A program made the position numbers and the translations under genes. Positions 56,765 through 64,000 of a stretch of DNA of 64,000 nucleotides are shown here, piece by piece. Source of the DNA: Pseudopedobacter saltans DSM 12145 (GTDB lineage Bacteria; Bacteroidota; Bacteroidia; Sphingobacteriales; Sphingobacteriaceae); the NCBI RefSeq assembly GCF_000190735.1, contig NC_015177.1, positions 2,232,001 through 2,296,000 of the forward strand, given 5' to 3'. The notes below the pieces were generated by a model, which did no database searches, was not told the origin of the DNA, and worked only from the letters and a program-made list of their open reading frames with translations. Every line of letters begins with the position of its first letter. Within the stretch, counting starts at the first letter, position 1.

Positions 56765-57024
56765 AGTTAGAAGTTACAAAGATAATTTAAAGACACAAAC
56801 CTAATATTTTTTTGATTAGTTGCCACTAACGGATTACAAACTTTGATAAAGCCTTGTCAGAAAACTTGAAATTTCTCCGTTTACATACTGTTTTTTTTAT
56901 CAGAACTAGACTAAAAGTATAGGCTGGATTAGAAGTACTAGTTCTAATTTTGGAAAATCACAAAGCTATAATTATCAGCCGCAATTGAAAAAATAAAAGC
57001 ATACAAATAACTAAACATTAATTT

Positions 57025-58551
57025 ATGGAAACATCTCGACCAGAAAAAAAATTACAATTATCGCGTTACTTTATTACTATCCTGTGCGCATTATTCATGA
57101 TATGCAATCAAGCTACTGCACAATCCATAAACATTGCAACAGCGGCGGACCTTGCTAAAATAGGTAATGACGCAAATTACCCGCTTAACGGAGACTATGT
57201 ACAAACAGCAGACATCAACCTCTCTGGCTATGCTAACTGGATTCCTATTGGCGCTTTTACCGGAACATACGATGGACAATACCACTATATTGATAACTTA
57301 ACTATACAAGGTGCAGACAAATCATCCCAGGGCCTTTTTAGTGAAATAGGAGCGACCGGAAAAGTAAGCAGCCTGCATATGCGTGGTGTAAACATAAATT
57401 TAGCAGGATGGTCTAGTCGAATAGGTGCTATTGCGGGTTACAGCTACGGCAAAATAATGCGTGTTGCAGTACATAACGGAACTATTCGAGCATATCAACA
57501 GGTCGGTGGAATTGTGGGTGACCTATTATCACCGGGTGAACTTTCCGAGTGTTATGCAAATGTAACAGTAGAAGACAACGGATACGTATACTCACCCCCA
57601 ATACCTGAGACACCTGATAATAAAGGCTCTTATTTTGGAGGGTTAGCGGGTGAGAACCGGAGCATAGTAACAAACTGTCATGCAGAGGGAACTGTTACAG
57701 GCACAAGCGATGTCGGAGGCCTGATTGGCTATAATACGGCAAATAGTACCATCTCACACAACTACTCATCAGGTGCTGTAAATGGCGACGAATGGTTAGG
57801 TGGCCTGATTGGATTTAATGGCGGCAGTATTGAGGGCTCATATTGGAATATAACTACTTCCGGACAAAGCACAAGTCATGGAACCGGAGCAGTAGGAAAA
57901 ACAGATGCACAAATGAAGCAACAGGCTACTTTTGCAGGTTGGGATTTTTCTAATATCTGGACTATAAACCAGGGCGTCTCACAACCTACCTTACGCTGGC
58001 TTGATTTAGCACCTCTGCCTGTATCTTTAATAAATTTTACAGCTCAGGCACAAGGAAACAGAACTAAATTAATATGGCAAACCGCACAGGAAACCAATAA
58101 CAAAGAATTTATCATTTACCGAAGCACTGATAGCAAACAGTTCACAGAGATTACCAGAATAGCCGGAGCAGGAAATTCATCTTCAATAAAAAACTATTAC
58201 TACGATGATGAAAATCCGCTTAACGGCAACAATTATTACAAACTGGTACAGATAGATTTGGATAATAAAGAAACAGAATTAGGCATAAGGATAGTAAGCT
58301 TTGAGCTTACCGATTTGAGCCTTCAGCTTTACCCCAACCCTACAGATGATGTTGTAAATATCTCTTTCAGGAACAGTAAATACAACCTGTTAACCGTAAC
58401 AGATTTAAGCGGGAAAGTGTTACAGCAGGTGCAGATAAAACCGGATGAAAGCAGTATGAAAGTTTCTTTGGGTAATTATCCTACAGGGACGTATTTGCTG
58501 CGTTTTAACGGCAATGATGGAACAGTAACAGAAAAAGTGATGAGGAAGTAA
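57025..58551 (+). CDS. Secreted GLUG-repeat protein with type IX sorting tail
   Basis: A 508-residue secreted protein. The signal peptide ends near residue 33 (ICNQATAQ). Residues 60-290 carry beta-helix-like GLUG repeats seen in adhesins and IgA-peptidase-like proteins (GGLAGENRSIVTNCHAEGTV and GGLIGFNGGSIEGSYW). A second domain (about 335-425) follows, and the last 75 residues form a Por-type sorting domain (LQLYPNPTDDVVNIS ending GTVTEKVMRK), marking export by the type IX system. Whether it is an adhesin or an enzyme cannot be told. It is divergent from the LuxR-type sensor. Confidence 0.85.
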   Translation: METSRPEKKLQLSRYFITILCALFMICNQATAQSINIATAADLAKIGNDANYPLNGDYVQTADINLSGYANWIPIGAFTGTYDGQYHYIDNLTIQGADKSSQGLFSEIGATGKVSSLHMRGVNINLAGWSSRIGAIAGYSYGKIMRVAVHNGTIRAYQQVGGIVGDLLSPGELSECYANVTVEDNGYVYSPPIPETPDNKGSYFGGLAGENRSIVTNCHAEGTVTGTSDVGGLIGYNTANSTISHNYSSGAVNGDEWLGGLIGFNGGSIEGSYWNITTSGQSTSHGTGAVGKTDAQMKQQATFAGWDFSNIWTINQGVSQPTLRWLDLAPLPVSLINFTAQAQGNRTKLIWQTAQETNNKEFIIYRSTDSKQFTEITRIAGAGNSSSIKNYYYDDENPLNGNNYYKLVQIDLDNKETELGIRIVSFELTDLSLQLYPNPTDDVVNISFRNSKYNLLTVTDLSGKVLQQVQIKPDESSMKVSLGNYPTGTYLLRFNGNDGTVTEKVMRK

Positions 58552-59326
58552 GCAACTTCTCTTCGTCATTTAAATGAGGTATGGAACTATCCAGGAAAAG
58601 ATAAATCTCCGCGTTGATTGGTAGAGGCTTAAATAGTACACAGGCCATGCTTCTAAACATGGAGATCTTTTCTCTTGAAGTTGTTAAGATCACGGGAGAA
58701 TTATTCATCCTCTTCCTTACATCAAGATATCTCCTTCCTCGAAAAGCCTGGTATAATCCGTTTGGTAGATTGTTTTGTTATTCGCACTACCTTATCAAAC
58801 CAACCTATTCATCTTCAAAAGAAGACCCAACCCACTTGTATTACACATTATCCCACTAACTATGGATATTGTTTTTTGAATATACATAAGGTACATTTCC
58901 TTCTCCAGAATCCGTAGCATTCCCCAAAGTCTTAGGATTCTGCACTTTGAAAGGTTCTCTATTAGGATATTAATAGTAGTATTTAGTTCTAAACAAAAGA
59001 GTGTTAAAACAGTGACTTTATAGAGTTTTACCTCTACGAACCCTCTATAAACCCTCTGTTATCTCACTAAGATACCTCCTTAAAAAAGTATACAATGGTA
59101 ACTGTATGGTTAATCAATAGCGAATGAATAAGCTATAAAATATATGGGTTTTAAAAAGCGGGGGTTTGAATCGTAAAAGACTCATCATTGTAAGGAATTA
59201 TAACGACGCAATTTATATTTTTTACAAGATTGCTTCGACTCCTTTCTATAACGGTGACAGCTGACTTTTATACGTTGGGATAAAATTATAGCCGTCATTT
59301 CCAAGAATGATGTTAATGGACCATAT
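58552..59326. other. Gene-free stretch of about 0.8 kb
   Basis: Between the GLUG gene and the Skp pair no credible gene, RNA gene or clear repeat is seen. Short frames exist on both strands, but none has a start signal, a signal peptide or coding composition. On the minus strand about 35 codons near 58858-58965 read like a gene remnant (REPFKVQNPKTLGNATDSGE), ending at stops on both sides. Confidence 0.5.
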
Positions 59327-59366
59327 AAAAATTAAGGGCAACACAAATGCGTTGCCCTTAATTTTT
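59327..59366. terminator. Bidirectional terminator after the Skp genes
   Basis: A 16-bp perfect stem (59327-59342 with 59351-59366) around an 8-nt loop, with A and T runs at the ends so that it works on either strand. It lies 17 bp beyond the stop of the minus-strand Skp gene. Confidence 0.85.
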
Positions 59367-59383
59367 GTTATTGCAATTAATGA

Positions 59384-59896
59384 TTATTTCAATCCTAATT
59401 TTGCTTTAACGTCTCCTAAGATGTTGATACCTCCGTCAAAGTAAACTACGCCTGGTTGAGTGATATCTAACACATAAGCATAACCTTTTTCTTTAGCTAC
59501 AGCTTTTACTGCATCTTCTGCTTTTTTCAAGATCGGATCATACAACTCACCTCTTTTTCTTTCAAAGTCTTCAGACGCCTTTTGTTGGAATTCTTGAATT
59601 CTTTTTTCTAAATCCTGAATTTCTTTGATTTTAACTTCTTTCATAGCATCGCTCAAAGTTTTCTCTTTAGACTGGTAATCCTGTACTTTGCTTTGATACT
59701 CTGTGTACATTGTTTTACCGTCGTTATCTAAAGTGCCTTTGTATTCCTCTAACTTTTTATCTGCATTGGCAACTTCTGGCATCGCCTTAATTAAGTCAGC
59801 CGAGTTGATATGTGCTATCTTCTGTTGTGCACTAGCAACATTTCCTACTAACAACATACATCCTGCTACTAATGCAATTCTGAATAATTTTTTCAT
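59384..59896 (-). CDS. skp: Skp/OmpH family periplasmic chaperone (second copy)
   Basis: A 170-residue protein with a signal peptide (about 1-23, ending NVASAQ) and long helices of heptad character (KEVKIKEIQDLEKRIQEFQQ), matching the jellyfish-like Skp trimer. It starts KIAHINSADLIKAMPEVANA and ends in the core strand segment GYAYVLDITQPGVVYF. Skp carries unfolded outer-membrane proteins to BamA. It follows another Skp-like gene after 46 bp, and both follow bamA. Confidence 0.92.
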   Translation of the reverse strand: MKKLFRIALVAGCMLLVGNVASAQQKIAHINSADLIKAMPEVANADKKLEEYKGTLDNDGKTMYTEYQSKVQDYQSKEKTLSDAMKEVKIKEIQDLEKRIQEFQQKASEDFERKRGELYDPILKKAEDAVKAVAKEKGYAYVLDITQPGVVYFDGGINILGDVKAKLGLK

Positions 59897-59942
59897 TGTT
59901 TTTGTTCTAGTTTTATTTTATACGAGTTTATAATAATTTTTA

Positions 59943-60467
59943 CTATTTCGCAAATGTTCCGGGCTTATATCCCATTCTTGTAATAATATCGTTGCTTCTA
60001 TCGTAATTAGGACGAGCATACAAAAATGTAACTGTTGCTTTATCCAGTATAACATCCAGGCTTTCCCTGGCTGCATATTCCTGTATTGCTTTTGCAATTC
60101 TCTCCTGCACCGGTTTTATTAACCTTACTTTTTCTTTAAACAGGTCGCCTTCGTAACCAAATTTCTTTTGCTGTAATTCGTTTGCTTCTGTTTGTTTTTG
60201 TCCAATTTCCTCCTCTCTCCTCTTTCTCATATCATCAGTTAAAAGTACTTTATCTGCCTGATAAGCTTTCTGCATTCCTTCAACGTCTTTAAATTTTTGC
60301 TCAATATCCTTTTGCCATTGAATAGACAACTCATTTAATTGTTTTTGAGCAGAAGCATATTCTGGTATATGTTTTAAGATATATTCTGAATCTACATATG
60401 CCAAGCGTTGTGCTAAAGCTACGTTAGCTATAACGATTAATGCAAATAATATTATACTTTTCTTCAT
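59943..60467 (-). CDS. Skp/OmpH family periplasmic chaperone (first copy)
   Basis: A 174-residue Skp-like chaperone. I chose the ATG at 60467, giving signal peptide MKKSIILFALIVIANVALAQ and the mature start RLAYVDSEYILKHIPEYASA; an earlier start would add 35 residues coded inside bamA. The middle is coiled coil (MRKRREEEIGQKQTEANELQ). The C-terminus is SLDVILDKATVTFLYARPNY. It lies 10 bp after bamA, as expected of a bamA-skp-skp operon. Confidence 0.92.
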   Translation of the reverse strand: MKKSIILFALIVIANVALAQRLAYVDSEYILKHIPEYASAQKQLNELSIQWQKDIEQKFKDVEGMQKAYQADKVLLTDDMRKRREEEIGQKQTEANELQQKKFGYEGDLFKEKVRLIKPVQERIAKAIQEYAARESLDVILDKATVTFLYARPNYDRSNDIITRMGYKPGTFAK

Positions 60468-60477
60468 GAATAGAAAA

Positions 60478-62997
60478 TCAATTAAAACCTCCCATTTGCT
60501 GAGCGATACTAAAATGGAACTGGCCTTTATTCGCATCCGGATTTCCTGGGATCTTATCAAATCCATATCCATAATCTATCCCCAACAATCCAAATATAGG
60601 TAAGAATATTCTGGCACCAACACCTACAGAGCGCTTTACATTGAACGGATTAAATTCAGAGAACCTGTTCCATGTATTACCACCTTCCGCAAATACTAAA
60701 CCAAATACCTGGGCGGATTCGCTTAAGGTTATCGGATATCTTAACTCCATCACGTATTTGTTATAAATTGGACTACCTGCTGTAGTTGGCGATCCTTCCG
60801 GTACTATCGAATTATTGGTATAACCTCTTAAACCTATAATCTCTGAACCTTGTAAGAAATCGAAGCCCTGCATACCATCACCACCTACCTTAAATCTACC
60901 AAATGGTGCTAATCCAACTGCTTTATTGTAGTAACCGATAAATCCAAATTGAGCCTGTGCTTTCAATACCAATTTACCATAGATTTTTTGGTAGAATTGC
61001 GAATCGAATTTCCATTTATGGTATTCCGCAAACTTATATTTATCAGATGTAGACAGGTTATTGTAATTCTTTCCGTTAAAAGAAGAATAAGGTAAAGTAG
61101 CCTGTACTGTAAATCTTAAGTGAGAACCTGACGTTGGATAGATTGGAGCATCAATAGAGTTCCTTGCAAACACCTGAGATAAACTCAAATCGTAAGAATC
61201 CCCATTTTCAAACAAATATCCAACGTAGTTTTTCAACTTAAACTGCTGTAAGTTGGCAGAGTAATCAATTCTGAAATAATCATCAGGCCATTTCAATTGC
61301 TTACCTAAACTAAATGTCAATCCATTTAATCTGATTTTTTGTTGATTGATATTCGCATTTGACAATCCATTACTTTGCAATGAAGTGTAAGCGCTAATTC
61401 CAAAATAGATTGGCTTTTTACCACCTAACCATGGCTCCGAGAAAGAGAAGCTGTAAGATTGATAATACTTGCCGTTTGTTTGTCCTCTGATACTCAACTT
61501 CTGCCCATCGCCTTTTGGGAGTGGTTTATAAGCTTTCATGTTGAATAAGTTTCTTGCAGAAAAATTATTGAAAGTCAACCCCAGAGTACCGATAACTCTG
61601 CCACCACCAAAACCACCCGAAAGTTCAATTTGATCCGAAGGTTTTTCTACCACAGTATATTGAATATCCACAGTTCCGTCATTCGGATTAGGAAGAGGTG
61701 TAATACCAACTTTTTGCTCATCAAAATTACCTAATTGGGTGATCTGCCTTTGTGAACGGATTAGGGCATCTTTAGAAAATTTCTGCCCCGGTTTAGTTCT
61801 CAATTCTCTTAATACGACCTGATCGTTTGTTAACTCGTTACCTTTTAAAATTATTTTGTTGATCGTATATTGCGGACCTTCAAAAATCCTGATTTCTAAA
61901 TCTACAGTATCCTTATAGATTCTTGTTTGTACCGGATCTACATTAAAAGTCAAGTAACCATCGTTCAGATATAAGGAAGAAACATCATCGCTTGAAGGAC
62001 TATTTCTTAAAGTTTTTTCCAGCTTTTCTTCACTGAATACATCTCCTTTTTCAATTTTAAGAATTTGGTTCAAAATTGAAGTCGGGTATTTGGCATTACC
62101 TACAAACGTGATATTTCCAAAATAATATTTAGGCCCTTCATGGATTTTCATCTCAATATCAATGGCCCTATCACTATATTTCTTAATGGTATCAAACACG
62201 ATTTCGGCCTCTCTGTATCCTTTTTCACGCATTTTAGAAACCATTTTCTCTTTATCACCCTCGTATTTTTCGTTAGTAAATTTACCAGAACCAAAAACCT
62301 TATACCAGGCTTGTTCCTTGGTTTTCTTCATAAACTTCTTTAAACGAGCAGTCGAAAACTCTTTATTCCCCTCTATTTTTATAGAGTGTACTTTTACCTT
62401 ACTATTCTTATCAACATTTACGTTAACAATCTTGCTGTTTGCATCAGCAGAATCGGCTTGATAGGTAATCTTAACTTCAGTATTTAAGTATCCTTTATCA
62501 AAGAAGTGTTTTTTAACTATCTCTGTGATGGTTTTATTAAGATTTTCGTTTACTACTTTACTCTTCTGTTTATCCAGCTTCTCCTTCACGTCGGTAGTTT
62601 CACTTTTGGACAAACCTTTCAGTTGGATTTTAGAAACTCTTGGAATTTCAACAAGATTAAACTCCAGATAAATCGTCTCACCTTCTATTTTAGATACCGC
62701 AAGCTCTACATTTTCGAATAATTGCTGATCCCAAAGGTTTTTAACGGCTGCAGAAGTTGCATCTCCAGGTACTAAAATCCTGTCTCCAACATTTAACCTT
62801 GAAATAGTTAAAAGAATAGCTTCATCCAAATGTTTCAGGCCATTCATTTTTATGCCTCCAATAACATATTCTTTCGGACTTAAATAATCCAAATCATCAT
62901 CAGACTGGGCAGCTTGGAAAGATTTAGAATTGCGCAATTGCGAAAAACCACTAAAACTAATCGAGATTAATATAAGCGCTAAAAGTAATTTCTTCAT
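60478..62997 (-). CDS. bamA: Outer-membrane protein assembly factor BamA
   Basis: An 839-residue Omp85 protein inserting beta-barrels into the outer membrane. A signal peptide (MKKLLLALILISISFSGFSQ) is followed by POTRA repeats to about 440 (VIGGIKMNGLKHLDEAILL, KVKVHSIKIEGNKEFSTARL and YYFGNITFVGNAKYPTSIL) and a C-terminal 16-strand barrel with the lid motif GLRGYT. It ends with a strand region rather than a canonical terminal Phe/Trp (AQQMGGFN). It follows uppS by 61 bp and precedes two skp genes: outer-membrane biogenesis in one cluster. Confidence 0.97.
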   Translation of the reverse strand: MKKLLLALILISISFSGFSQLRNSKSFQAAQSDDDLDYLSPKEYVIGGIKMNGLKHLDEAILLTISRLNVGDRILVPGDATSAAVKNLWDQQLFENVELAVSKIEGETIYLEFNLVEIPRVSKIQLKGLSKSETTDVKEKLDKQKSKVVNENLNKTITEIVKKHFFDKGYLNTEVKITYQADSADANSKIVNVNVDKNSKVKVHSIKIEGNKEFSTARLKKFMKKTKEQAWYKVFGSGKFTNEKYEGDKEKMVSKMREKGYREAEIVFDTIKKYSDRAIDIEMKIHEGPKYYFGNITFVGNAKYPTSILNQILKIEKGDVFSEEKLEKTLRNSPSSDDVSSLYLNDGYLTFNVDPVQTRIYKDTVDLEIRIFEGPQYTINKIILKGNELTNDQVVLRELRTKPGQKFSKDALIRSQRQITQLGNFDEQKVGITPLPNPNDGTVDIQYTVVEKPSDQIELSGGFGGGRVIGTLGLTFNNFSARNLFNMKAYKPLPKGDGQKLSIRGQTNGKYYQSYSFSFSEPWLGGKKPIYFGISAYTSLQSNGLSNANINQQKIRLNGLTFSLGKQLKWPDDYFRIDYSANLQQFKLKNYVGYLFENGDSYDLSLSQVFARNSIDAPIYPTSGSHLRFTVQATLPYSSFNGKNYNNLSTSDKYKFAEYHKWKFDSQFYQKIYGKLVLKAQAQFGFIGYYNKAVGLAPFGRFKVGGDGMQGFDFLQGSEIIGLRGYTNNSIVPEGSPTTAGSPIYNKYVMELRYPITLSESAQVFGLVFAEGGNTWNRFSEFNPFNVKRSVGVGARIFLPIFGLLGIDYGYGFDKIPGNPDANKGQFHFSIAQQMGGFN

Positions 62998-63058
62998 TTA
63001 TGTCGTTAATAACAGCTAAATTAGCCTTATTCTTTGTTAATTTTTGTTAAAAGTAAAT

Positions 63059-63799
63059 TTACCTAACTTGTTCACTGGTAAGCCCAAACCTTCTTTCTCT
63101 TTGTTGAAAATCTACAATGGCCTCAAACAGATCTTCCTTTCTGAAATCGGGCCAAAGCTTTGGCGTAAAATATAATTCAGCATAAGCTAGTTGCCATAAA
63201 AGATAATTACTCATTCGTAATTCTCCGCTTGTGCGTATCATTAATTCAGGATCAGGGAGATTAGCCGTTGACAGATAACCTGAAAAAACTTGTTCGTTAA
63301 TGCTACCTAAGTCAATTTTTCCGGCTTTTACATCAGCGGCAAGATTTTTTGCAGCTTCGGTAATTTCCCATCTTGAACTGTAAGATAACGCTAAAGTAAG
63401 TGTAAGTCGTGTATTGCCCGATGTTTTTTCCATAGCATCTTTCAATTCCTTATAACATCTTTTTGGCAAAGCTGCTAAATCACCTATGGCATTTAACCTA
63501 ACATTATTCTTCTTTAATGTTTCGGTTTCTTTTGCTATAGTGGAAACCAAAAGCTCCATTAAAGCGGTTACTTCCAGTTTCGGTCTATTCCAATTTTCTG
63601 TTGAAAAAGCATATAAAGTAAGATTTTCCACTCCAATTTCCGCAGCTCCTTCTACCGTATCTCTTACCGCTATTACTCCATTTTTATGTCCAAACACCCT
63701 TAGTTTACCCTGCTCTTTCGCCCATCTCCCATTCCCATCCATAATTACAGCAATATGCTTTGGCAACCTGGAAGTGTCTATTCTATCCTTAAAACTCAT
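63059..63799 (-). CDS. uppS: Isoprenyl transferase (undecaprenyl diphosphate synthase)
   Basis: A 246-residue cis-prenyltransferase making the C55 lipid carrier of peptidoglycan and LPS. The catalytic Asp21 lies in HIAVIMDGNGRWAKEQG. LYAFSTENWNRP and MIRTSGELRMSNYLLWQLAY are the other diagnostic blocks. It precedes bamA on the same strand, a common Bacteroidota order. About 200 bp of AT-rich, gene-free sequence upstream runs to the window end. Confidence 0.97.
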   Translation of the reverse strand: MSFKDRIDTSRLPKHIAVIMDGNGRWAKEQGKLRVFGHKNGVIAVRDTVEGAAEIGVENLTLYAFSTENWNRPKLEVTALMELLVSTIAKETETLKKNNVRLNAIGDLAALPKRCYKELKDAMEKTSGNTRLTLTLALSYSSRWEITEAAKNLAADVKAGKIDLGSINEQVFSGYLSTANLPDPELMIRTSGELRMSNYLLWQLAYAELYFTPKLWPDFRKEDLFEAIVDFQQRERRFGLTSEQVR

Positions 63800-64000
63800 T
63801 TTCTAAATGATGAAATCTATATCAGGTTTCTTTCTTTTTCTTTACAAGGTGCTTAAGTCCTATAAATTAACAATCCACACCTACTTTACTGCGAAGGTAG
63901 AAATTACTTTGTTTTTTTCTTTAATAAAAGCAAAAATATACGTTAGTCAAAATCAAAATTTAAAATTTCAAAGTTAAAACCAATGTTTAGGACCTGATAA

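Noticed and set aside
58614-58917. Two overlapping plus-strand frames of about 80 codons in the 0.8 kb gap
   Set aside because: Both frames lack initiation signals and domain-like sequence, and they overlap one another.

Overview
The window looks like chromosomal DNA of a Bacteroidota bacterium, most likely the family Sphingobacteriaceae (Pedobacter-like). The reasons are AT-rich sequence, Bacteroidota-type -7 promoter boxes (TAnnTTTG), almost no Shine-Dalgarno sites, a protein with a type IX secretion sorting tail, a pair of Skp/OmpH proteins behind bamA, and aguA/aguB-type putrescine genes. No rRNA, tRNA, CRISPR array, complete insertion sequence or prophage was seen. Most of the window is ordinary core genome. 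The accessory signal lies in intergenic repeats, a toxin-antitoxin pair and a few lineage-specific envelope genes.

Layout. 0-8 kb: a DinB-like protein, a DUF493 protein, a maltose-type acetyltransferase, a TPR protein, Lon protease, a tandem UspA protein, an LpxR-like outer-membrane protein and cytidylate kinase. 8-15 kb: ribosomal protein S1 with a strong terminator, an outer-membrane protein, a 1.36 kb gene-free stretch of decayed repeats, and the pyrR-pyrB operon. 15-25 kb: a VapBC-like pair whose 53-codon antitoxin is very short, then a co-directional envelope cluster (large TPR protein, plug-less TonB-type barrel, HU/SPOR membrane protein, ExbB, ExbD, TonB-like protein) and folC. 25-31 kb: two secreted proteins, the agmatine-to-putrescine genes aguA and aguB separated by a four-helix-bundle gene between inverted heptamer repeats, and a membrane pyrophosphatase.

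32-46 kb: a dicarboxylate symporter, an RluA-type pseudouridine synthase, an amino acid permease, a MarC protein, an RsmB-type methyltransferase, a periplasmic-binding lipoprotein, guaA, an M20 peptidase, a dCMP deaminase, a LysE exporter and purF. 46-55 kb: nuoH-I-J-K-L-M-N (the membrane arm of complex I plus NuoI), then murI. 55-59 kb: a membrane 7TM-DISM/LuxR regulator divergent from a secreted GLUG-repeat protein, then an 0.8 kb gene-free stretch. 59-64 kb: two Skp/OmpH genes, bamA and uppS, an outer-membrane biogenesis cluster.

The genes serve nucleotide synthesis (cmk, pyrR, pyrB, guaA, purF, dCMP deaminase), envelope construction (bamA, skp, uppS, murI, lpxR-like), membrane energetics (nuoH-N, hppA, ExbBD/TonB) and polyamine synthesis. 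The observations most worth following are the four-helix-bundle cassette wedged between aguB and aguA, the TPR/barrel/HU-SPOR/ExbBD/TonB cluster, and several promoters placed so close to start codons that the transcripts should be leaderless.
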